Part shown: piece by piece, positions 38,230 to 49,240 of the stretch | Layout: every line of letters starts with the position of its first letter | How positions within the stretch are numbered: position 1 is the stretch's first letter | Assembly (NCBI GenBank): GCA_903845115.1 | Contig: CAIMWE010000025.1 | Coordinates: 90,751 to 154,750 of the forward strand | Reading direction: 5' to 3' | Source: an uncultured Acidobacteriota bacterium | GTDB taxonomy: Bacteria; Acidobacteriota; Thermoanaerobaculia; UBA5066 | DNA length: 64,000 nucleotides | The notes under the pieces: generated by a model | What the model was told of the DNA's origin: nothing | Database searches by the model: none | Seen by the model: the letters and a program-made list of their open reading frames with translations, nothing else | Program-made: the position numbers and the translations under genes

Positions 38230-39953
38230 TTCCCCTCGGCCACTTCCCGGCGGTCCGCGGCCGCCATCAGGCCCCTCAAGCTGTCGGCGATCGTCGCAGG
38301 GATCGAGGTGAACCGGACGCGTACCGACGCCTCGGACCTCTCCACCACCTTCGCGAAGAACTGGTCCCGCACCTCTCCGGCCTCCATCTCGATCCGGAGG
38401 TCGGCGAGGAGCGCCGGCAGGGGGTCGGACCGCATCTCGCCGCCCCGGAGGCAGATCGACGTGAACTCGGCCCGCGCGGCGTCCCCTTCCACCCGCTTGT
38501 CGGTGAGGAGCGAGAACCGGACGGGGAGGTTCGCCTCGAGCGGCCTCGGCGAGAAGCCGTTCGGAGGGAGCGCGAGATCGTGGGGCGGGCCGATCCCGAG
38601 GAGCTCGTGGACCGTGACCGGGTCGCGGAATCCCTTCGAGTTCAGCGCCGTGGCGGCGCCCGTCACGAGCCCTTCGCCCGCCGCCTTCCGGGTGCTGTCG
38701 GAGATCAGGATCTGCCCCCCCACCGTGAACGACTCGATCCGCCCGGTGAGATTGACGTGGCTCCCCACGACGCCGTACTTGGCCCGCTCCTCCGATCCGA
38801 TGTTCCCGACGAGGACCTCGCCCGTGTTCAGGGCGATGCCCATCTCGAGCGGCGGGAGTCCCCTCCGGGCGGCGGCCTCGTTCACCTCGCCCATGGCGAT
38901 CTGCATCTCGAGGGCGCAGGCCACCGCGCGGGTGGCGTCGTCCGCCGCCGTGAAGGGCGCTCCGAAGAGAGCCAGGACCGCGTCGCCGATGAACTCGTCG
39001 ATCGTCCCGCGATACCGGTGGATGACGCGGGTCATCGTGCCGAGGTAGGAGTTCAGGACCGCCATGACGCGCTCGGGCTCGATCCCCTCGGAGAGCGTCG
39101 TGAAGCCGCGGAGGTCGGCCATCAGGATCGTGACGGTCCGCTTCTCTCCCCCGAGGAGGAGACCTTCCGGGTCGGAGAGAAGCCGGCCAACGACGTCGTC
39201 GCTCAGGTAGCGCCCGAACGTCTTCTGGATGAAACGGTTCTTGTTCCCCAGCTCCTTCGCCAGACGCTCCGTCTTCTGCTTGGCCTCCTTCAGGCGAATG
39301 TGGGTCTCGAGCCGGGCGAGGACGACGGGGAAGTCGATGGGCTTGGTGACGTAGTCGTTGGCGCCGAGGCGGAGCGCCTCGACGATCTTGTCGCTCTCCC
39401 CCTGGGCGGTGGTCATGATGACCGGGAGGTCCGCCGGCGAGAGCCGCTCGCGGATCGACCGCAGGACGTCGAGCCCCGTCAGGACGGGCATGACGACGTC
39501 GAGGAGGATGGCGTCGAAGCTCTCTCGCTGGACGGCCCGGAGCGCCTCCGCCCCGTCCCGCGCCACGGAGACCTGGTACCCGTGCGAGCGGAGTCTCCGG
39601 GAGAGCATCTGGAGGTTGACCTCGTTGTCGTCCACCACGAGGAGCCGTTCCGAGACCTTCTCCGGACCGGTCCCGATCTCGGGAGCGGCCTCCGGAGGGG
39701 CGGGAGGGGAAACCGTCCCTTCGTCGGCCAGCCCGTCGAGGAGGGCATCGAGGTTCCTCGCCGCGGCCTGGATCCTCTGGAGGTCCGGGAGCGGCGAGGT
39801 CCACCCCTTCGCGGTCAGCTCGTCCGCGACGAGGCCCGCGTAGCCGAGGATCTGGTGGATGGGTGTCTTGAGCTCGTGGCGGAGCGTTCGGCCCGTTCTG
39901 CCGGTTCGGGGTTCCGGCTTGCCGCCGCGGCCTCGTCCGCTCTCGTCGCTCAT
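38226..39953 (-). CDS. Response regulator with class III nucleotide cyclase domain
   Basis: The 575-residue protein has four parts. An N-terminal HisKA-like helix carries RHELKTPIHQILGYAGLV and is not followed by an ATPase domain. A receiver domain follows (about 100-225; LLDVVMPVLTGLD with the phospho-Asp). A class III adenylate/guanylate cyclase domain (about 245-440) contains VTILMADLRGFTTLSE with the first metal-binding Asp, FIGDAVLALFGAP and VVGSHVNLTGRIES. The C-terminal domain of about 125 residues is PilZ-like in length. The fusion links phosphorelay to cyclic nucleotide production. The gene overlaps the PAS regulator gene, so the whole block is one signalling-respiration operon. Whether it makes cAMP or cGMP is not clear. 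Confidence 0.87.
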   Translation of the reverse strand: MSDESGRGRGGKPEPRTGRTGRTLRHELKTPIHQILGYAGLVADELTAKGWTSPLPDLQRIQAAARNLDALLDGLADEGTVSPPAPPEAAPEIGTGPEKVSERLLVVDDNEVNLQMLSRRLRSHGYQVSVARDGAEALRAVQRESFDAILLDVVMPVLTGLDVLRSIRERLSPADLPVIMTTAQGESDKIVEALRLGANDYVTKPIDFPVVLARLETHIRLKEAKQKTERLAKELGNKNRFIQKTFGRYLSDDVVGRLLSDPEGLLLGGEKRTVTILMADLRGFTTLSEGIEPERVMAVLNSYLGTMTRVIHRYRGTIDEFIGDAVLALFGAPFTAADDATRAVACALEMQIAMGEVNEAAARRGLPPLEMGIALNTGEVLVGNIGSEERAKYGVVGSHVNLTGRIESFTVGGQILISDSTRKAAGEGLVTGAATALNSKGFRDPVTVHELLGIGPPHDLALPPNGFSPRPLEANLPVRFSLLTDKRVEGDAARAEFTSICLRGGEMRSDPLPALLADLRIEMEAGEVRDQFFAKVVERSEASVRVRFTSIPATIADSLRGLMAAADRREVAEGK

Positions 39954-40041
39954 CCTGTTTCGGGGCGCACCCGGGGCGAAGTCTAATGCACGCCCCCCCC
40001 TCGGGGATTGACAACCGGCCCGTTTCGGCGACCCTCCAGGG

Positions 40042-40665
40042 ATGCGGAAGGGCGAGGCGACGCGTCAGGGGATCCTGCGGCACGCGGTGCGGCTGGGGAG
40101 CCGGATCGGGCTTTCCGGCCTGACGATCGGGCGTCTCGCCGACGACCTGCGCCTCTCCAAGAGCGGGGTCTTCTCCCACTTCCGCTCGAAGGAGGCCCTC
40201 CAGAAGGAGACCATCCGGTTCGCGGCCTCGATCTTCCGGGAATCGGTGATCCGTCCGGCTCTCCGGGAGCCCCGCGGGGAGGCGCGCGTCCGGGCGCTCT
40301 TCGAGAGGTGGCTGGAGTGGCCGAAGCGGGACCCGCTGCGCGGGGGCTGCTTCTTCGTGGCGGCGGCCAGCGAGCTCGACGACCGCCCCGGGACCCTACG
40401 CGACCTTCTCGTGGAGCTCCAGTCGGGGTGGCTCGACGCGCTGGGCCGGACCGTCCGGTTCGCCGTCGAGACCGGGGACTTCCACCCCGGGGTCGACCCC
40501 GAGCAGTTCGCGCACGACATGTACGGGGTGATGCTCGCCTTCCACCACGCCTCCCGCCTTCTCGCCGACGAGAAAGCGGAGGCGAGGGCCCGGAGGTCGT
40601 TCGAGGGACTGCTCGACGCTGCCCGGACGAGGCGCTCCGCGCCCACGGGAGCTGACAGCCGTTGA
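40042..40665 (+). CDS. TetR-family transcriptional regulator
   Basis: The 207-residue protein has the TetR DNA-binding start (TRQGILRHAVRLGSRIGLSGLTIGRLADDLRLSKSGVFSHFRSKEALQKETIRFAA, about 7-60) and a TetR_C-type ligand domain with FAHDMYGVMLAFHHASRLL. The ligand is unknown. It diverges from the REC-cyclase gene across about 90 bases and converges on the S9 peptidase gene. The most likely targets are itself and the divergent operon. Confidence 0.9.
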   Translation: MRKGEATRQGILRHAVRLGSRIGLSGLTIGRLADDLRLSKSGVFSHFRSKEALQKETIRFAASIFRESVIRPALREPRGEARVRALFERWLEWPKRDPLRGGCFFVAAASELDDRPGTLRDLLVELQSGWLDALGRTVRFAVETGDFHPGVDPEQFAHDMYGVMLAFHHASRLLADEKAEARARRSFEGLLDAARTRRSAPTGADSR

Positions 40666-40694
40666 GAACCCGGCCGGTCCCGGGTTCCCTCTCT

Positions 40695-42752
<2,058 letters not shown>

Positions 42753-42779
42753 TCGGGAATCGTAGCGCGCTCCCGTAAC

Positions 42780-43910
42780 ATGCCCCGGATGGGCTCCGTC
42801 GCGCGGTTTGCGCTCTTCCTCTCGATCGTCCTCGGAATCTGGACCGGATTCCACGTCTGGGCCTGGAGCCGGTTCTCCGCCTTCCCGGCGTTCACCGCGA
42901 TCCCCCGCCCGTCCCGGCTGGCTCTCTTCGGTCTTCTCTGGCTCAGCTACCCGCTCGGCCGGGTCCTCCTCCACAACGGCCTGAAGCTCCCGGGCGAGGC
43001 GCTGGAGCGGGCGGGCGCCCTCTGGATGGGGACCCTCTTCATCCTCTGCTCGTGGCTGCTCGCCGCGGACCTCCTGACCGGTTTCGGCTTCCTCTTTCCC
43101 CGCGCCGTGCTGACGGCCCGGAAGGCTGGGGTCCTGATCGGCCTCGTCCTCTCGCTCTTCGCGACGGTCCAGGCGCTGCGCGGTCCGCGGGTGGTCCGGT
43201 ACGAGACGAGGATCGCCGGACTCGCACCAGAGCTGGACGGCCTCCGGATCGTCCAGCTCTCCGACCTCCACCTCGGGAGCCTCCTGGGACGGCGCTGGCT
43301 GGAGGCGCGCGTGGAGCAGGTCGAAGCGCTCCGGCCGGACCTCCTGGTCGTCACGGGCGACCTGATCGACAGCGAGGTGGCGCCGGTCCGGCCCCTCGCT
43401 CCGCTCCTCCGGCGCCTCTCGGCCCCGCTCGGCGTCTGGGGCGTGACCGGAAACCACGAGTTCTACGCCGGGCTTCCAGCCTCCACCGCCCTCTACGCCG
43501 ACGCGGGAATCCGCCTGCTCCGCGACTCGTGGGCCGAGATCCGTCCCGGCCTGGTCGTCGTCGGGGTGGACGACCTCTCGGCCCGCCGGCAGCTCGGGCT
43601 GAACGGCGACCCGGTGGCGCGGGCCTTCCAGGGCGCGCCGGACGGGACCCGGATCTTCCTCTCCCACTCGCCCCTCCGCGCGAGGGAGGCCGCCCTCGCC
43701 GGCGCCAAGCTGATGCTCTCCGGCCACACGCACGCCGGCCAGATCTGGCCCTTCACCTACCTCTGCGCGATCCCCTACCCGTACCAGGCCGGGCTCTACC
43801 GGGAGGGGGACCTGCAGCTGGTCGTCCACCGCGGGACCGGCACCTGGGGCCCGCCGATGCGCCTCTTCCTCCCCTCCGAGATCGTGGAGGTCACGCTCCG
43901 GCGCGGCTGA
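42780..43910 (+). CDS. Membrane-bound calcineurin-like phosphoesterase
   Basis: The 376-residue protein has four transmembrane helices in the first 135 residues. A metallophosphoesterase domain follows with QLSDLHLG, VVTGDLIDS, GVTGNHEFY and LSGHTHAGQIWP, the full set of metal-binding motifs. This YaeI/LpxH-like arrangement (membrane helices followed by the phosphoesterase) is common in enzymes that act on phospholipid or nucleotide substrates near the membrane. The true substrate cannot be told. A second in-frame ATG nine bases later is equally possible as start. Confidence 0.88.
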   Translation: MPRMGSVARFALFLSIVLGIWTGFHVWAWSRFSAFPAFTAIPRPSRLALFGLLWLSYPLGRVLLHNGLKLPGEALERAGALWMGTLFILCSWLLAADLLTGFGFLFPRAVLTARKAGVLIGLVLSLFATVQALRGPRVVRYETRIAGLAPELDGLRIVQLSDLHLGSLLGRRWLEARVEQVEALRPDLLVVTGDLIDSEVAPVRPLAPLLRRLSAPLGVWGVTGNHEFYAGLPASTALYADAGIRLLRDSWAEIRPGLVVVGVDDLSARRQLGLNGDPVARAFQGAPDGTRIFLSHSPLRAREAALAGAKLMLSGHTHAGQIWPFTYLCAIPYPYQAGLYREGDLQLVVHRGTGTWGPPMRLFLPSEIVEVTLRRG

Positions 43911-43967
43911 CGACGGCGTGCGGCCGCGGAGACGGGGACCGGCGATTCACTCATAATCCCGGCACTC

Positions 43968-44705
43968 ATGCGCCACGGGAAGAAGGTCGCCGTCGTCATG
44001 CCGGCTTACAACGCCGAGAAGACGCTCCTGAAGTCGTACATGGAGATCCCGAAGGAGTGGGTCGACGACATCATCCTCGTGGACGACGCGTCCACCGACA
44101 GGACCGCCGAGTTCGCCCGGTCGCTGGACATCCACGTGGTCGTGCACCCGAAGAACCGGGGGTACGGCGGGAACCAGAAGACCTGCTACGCCACGGCGCT
44201 CGAACGGGGTGCCGACATCTGCGTGATGGTCCACCCCGATCACCAGTACGACGCCTCGGTCCTGCCCGACCTGATCGAGCCGATCGCCCTCGGGAAGGCC
44301 GACGCGATGTTCGGGAGCCGGATGCTCGGCGGCCGCCCCATGGAGGGAGGGATGCCGAGGTGGAAGTACCTGGCCAACATCTTCCTCACGGCCATCGAGA
44401 ACGCCACGTTCTACCTCTACCTCACGGAGTACCACTCCGGTCTCCGCGCCTATTCCCGCCGGTACCTCGAGGCGGTCGCCCTCGAGGAGTTCTCCGACGA
44501 CTTCGTCTTCGACACGGAGATCATCGCGGCCGGCATCTGGAAGCGGATGACCATCCGCGAGGTGCCGATCGTCACCCGCTATTTCGAGGAGGCTTCGCAG
44601 ATCGACTTCGCGAGGTCCTGCGTCTACGGGCTCTCGATCCTCGCCACGATGGTCCGGTTCAAGCTCCAGAAGTGGGGCTGGCGGAAGGACCCGCTGTTCC
44701 GGTGA
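43968..44705 (+). CDS. Family 2 glycosyltransferase, dolichyl-phosphate mannose synthase-like
   Basis: The 245-residue GT-A enzyme has VAVVMPAYNAEKTL, the VDDASTDRT nucleotide site, a GYGGNQKTCYATAL helix, the metal-binding motif HPDHQYD in place of DADxxhp, and SGLRAYSRRYL typical of polyprenyl-phosphate sugar synthases. It probably transfers a sugar from a nucleotide donor to a lipid carrier. It lacks membrane helices beyond a C-terminal hydrophobic patch. The following gene encodes a large membrane protein of YfhO type that may use the lipid-linked sugar. Confidence 0.85.
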   Translation: MRHGKKVAVVMPAYNAEKTLLKSYMEIPKEWVDDIILVDDASTDRTAEFARSLDIHVVVHPKNRGYGGNQKTCYATALERGADICVMVHPDHQYDASVLPDLIEPIALGKADAMFGSRMLGGRPMEGGMPRWKYLANIFLTAIENATFYLYLTEYHSGLRAYSRRYLEAVALEEFSDDFVFDTEIIAAGIWKRMTIREVPIVTRYFEEASQIDFARSCVYGLSILATMVRFKLQKWGWRKDPLFR

Positions 44706-44729
44706 TTCCGGCCCGGAGACAATGAACGG

Positions 44730-47015
44730 GTGACCGCTCCCCCCGACGGGCTCCGGGCCGCGCGGATCCGGACCGTGCTGCTGGCCGCCCTCGTCCTCGC
44801 CACGGGCGCCTTCTTGAACCGGGACCTCCTGACCGGCGAAGCGACGCCGTTCTACCGCGACATCGGCACGACCCAGCGTCCCGCCCGGGACCTGTATCGC
44901 CGGCTCGGGCCCGCGAGGCTGAACCCTCACGCGTCGTTCGGACAGCCGTACTGGGGAAACCCGAATCTGGCCCTGGCCTATCCGTTCCCGAAGGGCCCCC
45001 GGTTCCTCGGGCTCCACCTGCTCTTCCACCTCGCGCTCGGGGCGGCCGGGGCCACGTTCCTCTTCGCCCGCTTCGTCAAGGCGCCGGAAGCGGCCCTGGT
45101 CGGGGGGCTCTCGTTCGCCCTCTCCGGCTACGTCGTCTCGTCGACGGCCTTCCTCAACGCCACGACGACCATCGCCTGGATTCCGTGGCTCCTTTTCTTC
45201 GTGCACCGGCTCCGGGACGCCCCCGGACGGGCCGCCCTCGCTCCGGCCGCCGGGATCGCCACCGCCGCCGCTCTCCTCGTCCTCGGGGGAGAGCCGGCGC
45301 TGGCGTCGATCGGCCTCGTCCTCGCGGTGGCCCTCGCGGCCAGCGGGCCGCGAGGCACTCGCCTTCGCTCCCTCGGGACGCTCCTGGCCGGCGGGGCGGC
45401 GGCCGCCCTGCTCCTCTCCCCGTGGCTGCTGGAGGTGCTCCGCTCGTCGGCGTTCTCGTCCCGGCGCGCGAGGGGCTTCTCCTGGGCCGAGTTCTCGGCG
45501 GTGGCCTTCCACCCCGCCCGCTTCCTGGAGACCCTCTTTCCGCTCCTCTTCGGCGACCCTTCCCTCCTCGTGGAGGGCGGCTTCTGGGGGTTCGCGGTCA
45601 ACCAGGGGAATCCCCCCTACCTCGCTTCCCTTTCGCTCGGCGTCCTCCCGGCCGCTCTCGCGCTCGCGTTCGCCCTCTCGCCGCGCCGCGGCGAAGGAAG
45701 GCTCTTCGGTTGGATCGCCGCCGTCGCGCTCTTCCTCTCGCTCGTCCCGTTCCTCCCCGGCGCCCGGGGAGCCTACGAGGCGCTCCCTCCCCTGCACCTC
45801 CTCCGGTACCCGCTGAAGGCCTTCCTGGCGTTCTCCTTCGCCGTGTCGGCCCTCGCGGCCTTCGGAGCGGATCGACTCCTCGTCCCGGAGAGCCTCTCTC
45901 GCTACCGCTCCCGGGCCGCCTGGGTCCTCGTCGGGGCCTCGACCCTCCTCGCGACGGCGGCCGTTTTCGTCCGGCTCCGCCCTTCCGCCGCGATGCCCTT
46001 CCTGCTGAGCGGGTGGAACCCGGCGTGGGCTTCGTCCGCCGACACGGTCCTCGGCCCCGTCGTGGCGCGGATCCCGCTCCAGGCGGCCACCGCGGCGGTC
46101 CTCCTCCTCCTCCTCGCGTGGCTCCTCGACACGGCCCCCTCCAACCCGAGGGGGCGGGCTCTCCTGGTGGTCGGAGTGGCCGCCGAGCTCCTGGCGGGGG
46201 CCCGGCCCCTCCTCCCGCGGGTGCCCTCCGCCCGGCTGGAGAAAGCCCCGCCGCTCGTCGAGCGCGCGGCCGCGATCCCCGGAAGGGTGTTCGAGCGGAC
46301 CGGAAAGGACCTCGACCCCGTGCGGCGGGGGCTCTTCGGACGGGTCTGGGAGGACGGGCACGCGTCGCTCGCCGTCGCCCAGTGGTCGCAGGGGTGGGCG
46401 CTCGCCGGATCCCCGTTCGGCCTCCGGTACGCCTACGACAAGGACCCGGACGGGAGCTACTCCTACCTCGGCCGCATCGCGACGGACCTGGTGATCTCCC
46501 GGGACTGGCCCCTGCGGCTCAAGTGGCTCCGCGCCTCCGGCGTCGGCTCGGTGATCGCCAGCGACGTCCCGGCGGAGCAGCCCGGGCTCGCTCCCGTCTT
46601 CGTCGAGGGACGAGCCGGCGTCCCGGCCGTACTCTTCCGCCTGACCGAGCCGCTGGCCGGCGTCCGCAGGGTCGGCCGGGTCGTCGGATCCCGGTCGGTG
46701 ACGGAGGCCGCCGCCCTCTTCGAGGCGCCCGGATTCGACCCGGCCACCGACGCCGTGGTCGCCGGCACGCCGCCCCCCGGAACGGCCCCGGACCGCGAGG
46801 CGGACGCGCGCGTCCTGGAGGAAGGGCCCGACCGCCTGGCCGTCTCCACCTCCGGCTCGTCGGCGGGATTGCTCGTGGTCGACCGTTCCTTCACGCCGAG
46901 GGTACGGGCCGAGGTGAATGGAGCGGCGGCGAAGGTCTTCGCCGCCTACGTGCACCTCGTCGGAGTGCCGGTCCCCCCGGGACCCGCCACCGTCCGGATC
47001 TCCCTCGCTCCCTGA
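44730..47015 (+). CDS. YfhO-like polytopic membrane protein
   Basis: The 761-residue protein has about thirteen transmembrane segments between residues 10 and 480, then a C-terminal periplasmic part of roughly 280 residues. Early motifs (TPFYRDIGTTQRP and FGQPYWGNPNLALAYPFPKG) match the conserved loop of YfhO/GT-C-like membrane proteins, which are thought to glycosylate cell-wall polymers using lipid-linked sugars. It directly follows a polyprenyl-phosphate sugar synthase-like gene, as expected for such a pair. The assignment rests on the loop motif and topology. Confidence 0.65.
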   Translation: MTAPPDGLRAARIRTVLLAALVLATGAFLNRDLLTGEATPFYRDIGTTQRPARDLYRRLGPARLNPHASFGQPYWGNPNLALAYPFPKGPRFLGLHLLFHLALGAAGATFLFARFVKAPEAALVGGLSFALSGYVVSSTAFLNATTTIAWIPWLLFFVHRLRDAPGRAALAPAAGIATAAALLVLGGEPALASIGLVLAVALAASGPRGTRLRSLGTLLAGGAAAALLLSPWLLEVLRSSAFSSRRARGFSWAEFSAVAFHPARFLETLFPLLFGDPSLLVEGGFWGFAVNQGNPPYLASLSLGVLPAALALAFALSPRRGEGRLFGWIAAVALFLSLVPFLPGARGAYEALPPLHLLRYPLKAFLAFSFAVSALAAFGADRLLVPESLSRYRSRAAWVLVGASTLLATAAVFVRLRPSAAMPFLLSGWNPAWASSADTVLGPVVARIPLQAATAAVLLLLLAWLLDTAPSNPRGRALLVVGVAAELLAGARPLLPRVPSARLEKAPPLVERAAAIPGRVFERTGKDLDPVRRGLFGRVWEDGHASLAVAQWSQGWALAGSPFGLRYAYDKDPDGSYSYLGRIATDLVISRDWPLRLKWLRASGVGSVIASDVPAEQPGLAPVFVEGRAGVPAVLFRLTEPLAGVRRVGRVVGSRSVTEAAALFEAPGFDPATDAVVAGTPPPGTAPDREADARVLEEGPDRLAVSTSGSSAGLLVVDRSFTPRVRAEVNGAAAKVFAAYVHLVGVPVPPGPATVRISLAP

Positions 47016-47133
47016 GGGCCCCGGCGGTCTCCCGGCCGGCCCCGTGCCCGGACCGAGTCTCTGTGCTAGCGTGAGGCCGCCGGCCCGCGCGGCCAGCGCC
47101 GCCGGGCACGAACGTCCGGCCAGGAGAAAGAAC

Positions 47134-47604
47134 GTGAGAACAACCGTCGCCCCGATCGTCGTCCTCCTTCTCCTCGCTTCCTGCGGGAAGAAGAGCGAGC
47201 CCGCCAAGAGCCCGGTCGCTCCCGAGTCCGCTCACGCCCCGTCCAGCGCCTCCGCGCCGCCGGCCGAGGCGATCGCCGGGAAGCAGCCCCCCGCCGACCC
47301 CCTCCACGCCGGGGCGGCCACCCAGGACCCGCACGCCGGGATGGAACGTCAGGCGATCAACCCCGGAACCGGCCGCAAGGGGCGGGTCGAGGAGACGATG
47401 AACGCGGCCGGGTACACCTACCTCCGGGTGAACGAGAACGGAGCCTCCGTCTGGCTGGCCGTGATGGAGGTCCCGGTGAAGGTCGGGGACCGGGTGGAGT
47501 TCCCCGACACGCAGCCGATGACCGGGTTCAGGAGCAAGACGCTGAACCGGACCTTCGACTCGATCCTGTTCGTCCCGGGCGTCCGCGTCGAGAGATCGAA
47601 GTGA
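47134..47604 (+). CDS. NrfJ-like lipoprotein
   Basis: The GTG start follows AGGAGAAAG. The 156-residue product has a lipoprotein signal ([12 protein letters not shown], Cys at about 16), a Pro/Ala/Ser-rich linker, and a small C-terminal beta domain: [43 protein letters not shown] and [16 protein letters not shown]. This matches the NrfJ/DUF-type domain found next to multihaem nitrite reductases and in stand-alone lipoproteins. In those, it is proposed to take part in metal or haem-related periplasmic chemistry. No nrf genes are near. Its stop overlaps the PurE start, an odd operon partner. Confidence 0.78.
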   Translation: MRTTVAPIVVLLLLASCGKKSEPAKSPVAPESAHAPSSASAPPAEAIAGKQPPADPLHAGAATQDPHAGMERQAINPGTGRKGRVEETMNAAGYTYLRVNENGASVWLAVMEVPVKVGDRVEFPDTQPMTGFRSKTLNRTFDSILFVPGVRVERSK

Positions 47605-48107
47605 CCGCCGCTCCGGCCTCGGACCCTTCCCCTCTGGTCGGGGTGATCATGGGGAGCCGGAGCGACTTCGAAACGCTCTCCCCCGCCTGCGACGTCCTGC
47701 GGGAGCTGGAGGTCCCGTTCGAGACCCGGGTCGTCTCCGCTCACCGGACGCCGGACCGGATGTTCGAGTACGCGGCGACCGCCGAGGAGCGGGGCCTCCT
47801 CGTCATCATCGCCGGGGCCGGCGGCGCGGCCCACCTCCCGGGGATGGTCGCCGCGAAGACGCTCGTCCCCGTGCTGGGCGTCCCCGTCGCCGCCACGCTC
47901 CTGAACGGCGTCGACTCCCTCCTCTCGATCGTCCAGATGCCGAAGGGAGTCCCCGTCGGCACGCTCGCCATCGGGAAGCCGGGGGCGGCGAACGCGGGCC
48001 TCCTCGCGGCCGAGATCGTCGCGCTCGGCCGCCCCGACGTGCGCGAGCGCCTCCGGACCTGGCGCGCCGCCCGCGAGCGCGAGGTCCTGGAGTCCACGCT
48101 CCCTTGA
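47601..48107 (+). CDS. purE: N5-carboxyaminoimidazole ribonucleotide mutase
   Basis: The GTG start overlaps the lipoprotein stop. The 168-residue enzyme has [13 protein letters not shown] (12-24), [35 protein letters not shown], and [32 protein letters not shown], the full class I PurE pattern. It moves the carboxyl group of N5-CAIR to C4 in purine synthesis. It works with PurK, encoded next with an overlapping TTGA. Confidence 0.95.
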   Translation: MTAAPASDPSPLVGVIMGSRSDFETLSPACDVLRELEVPFETRVVSAHRTPDRMFEYAATAEERGLLVIIAGAGGAAHLPGMVAAKTLVPVLGVPVAATLLNGVDSLLSIVQMPKGVPVGTLAIGKPGAANAGLLAAEIVALGRPDVRERLRTWRAAREREVLESTLP

Positions 48108-49240
48108 CGGGACCCGTCCTCCCGGGCGCCACGCTCGGAATCCTCGGCGGCGGCCAGCTGGGCCGGATGACGGCGATGTCGGCCCGGACCCTCGGCTACA
48201 ACGTCGAGGCCCTCGACCCGGACCCCTCCTGCGCCGCGCGCTTCGTCGTGGACCAGTGCCACACCGCGGGGTTCGACGACGCCGAGGCCGCCGCCGTCCT
48301 CGCGAAGGGGTGCGACGTCGTGACGCTGGAGATCGAGAAGATCTCCCTGGCGAGCCTGGACGCCGCCGCGCGGTACGCCCCCGTCCGCCCCGGGTCGGCC
48401 GTCCTCTCGGTCATCCAGGACCGGGGCCGCCAGAAGGAGTGGCTGGAGGGCCAGGGCTTTCCCGTCGGGCCGTGGAGGCTGGCCCGGACCGGGGCCGAAG
48501 CCGGGGCCGCGGTGGAGGCGCTCGGAGGCCGCTGCTTCGTCAAGGCCGTCAGCGGCGGCTACGACGGCCGGAGCCAGGTCGAGACGTCGAGCGCCTCCGA
48601 AGCCCCGGCCGCCTGGGCCGCTCTCGGTGACGAGACGTGCGCCGTCGAGAAGGCGCTCGACCTCGAGAAGGAGATCTCCGTCCTGGTGGCCCGGCGTCCG
48701 TCGGGCGCCATGGCGGTCTACCCCCCGTCGCTCAACCACCACGAGGAGCGGATCCTGGAGTGGGCCGTGATGCCAGGGCCGATCCCGCGCTCCCTCGCCC
48801 GGCGCGCCGAGGCGCTCGCGAGCGCGATCGCCGCGGCGCTCGGCGTCGAGGGGCTCCTCGCCGTGGAGTTCTTCCTCCAGAAGGACGGGTCGCTGGTCGT
48901 GAACGAGCTCGCGCCGCGCCCGCACAACACCTTCCACACCACCGAGGTGGCCTGCGTCACCAGCCAGTTCGAGCAGGTGGTCCGGGCGGTCTGCGACCTC
49001 CCGCTCGGTTCGGTCGAGGTGACGCGGCCGGGCGCCATCGTCAACCTCCTGGGAGACCTCTGGGCAGAGGGGGAGCCGGCGTTCGGTGCGGCGCTCGCCC
49101 TTCCCGGTGTCCGTCTCCACCTCTACGGAAAGCGCGCGGCCCGGCCGGGCCGGAAGATGGGCCACCTCTCCGCCGTCGCGTCGACGGCCGACGCGGCCGT
49201 CGAGCTCGTCCTTCGCGCGAAGGAAGCGCTCACGCGATGA
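48104..49240 (+). CDS. purK: N5-carboxyaminoimidazole ribonucleotide synthase
   Basis: The TTG start overlaps the PurE stop (TTGA); this unusual start is supported by the frame. The 378-residue ATP-grasp enzyme has [18 protein letters not shown] (11-28), the loop [52 protein letters not shown] and IVNLLGD, as in PurK. It adds bicarbonate to AIR using ATP. The symporter gene begins in its last codons. Confidence 0.95.
   Translation: MTGPVLPGATLGILGGGQLGRMTAMSARTLGYNVEALDPDPSCAARFVVDQCHTAGFDDAEAAAVLAKGCDVVTLEIEKISLASLDAAARYAPVRPGSAVLSVIQDRGRQKEWLEGQGFPVGPWRLARTGAEAGAAVEALGGRCFVKAVSGGYDGRSQVETSSASEAPAAWAALGDETCAVEKALDLEKEISVLVARRPSGAMAVYPPSLNHHEERILEWAVMPGPIPRSLARRAEALASAIAAALGVEGLLAVEFFLQKDGSLVVNELAPRPHNTFHTTEVACVTSQFEQVVRAVCDLPLGSVEVTRPGAIVNLLGDLWAEGEPAFGAALALPGVRLHLYGKRAARPGRKMGHLSAVASTADAAVELVLRAKEALTR

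Noticed and set aside
36844-40179. A single 1111-residue regulator
   Set aside because: The upstream half is another frame of the REC-cyclase gene. The tandem ATG overlapping its stop at 38229 marks the real start.
43947-47207. 1086-residue minus-strand ORF
   Set aside because: It runs antisense through the glycosyltransferase and YfhO-like genes and has only biased shadow composition, typical of GC-rich DNA.
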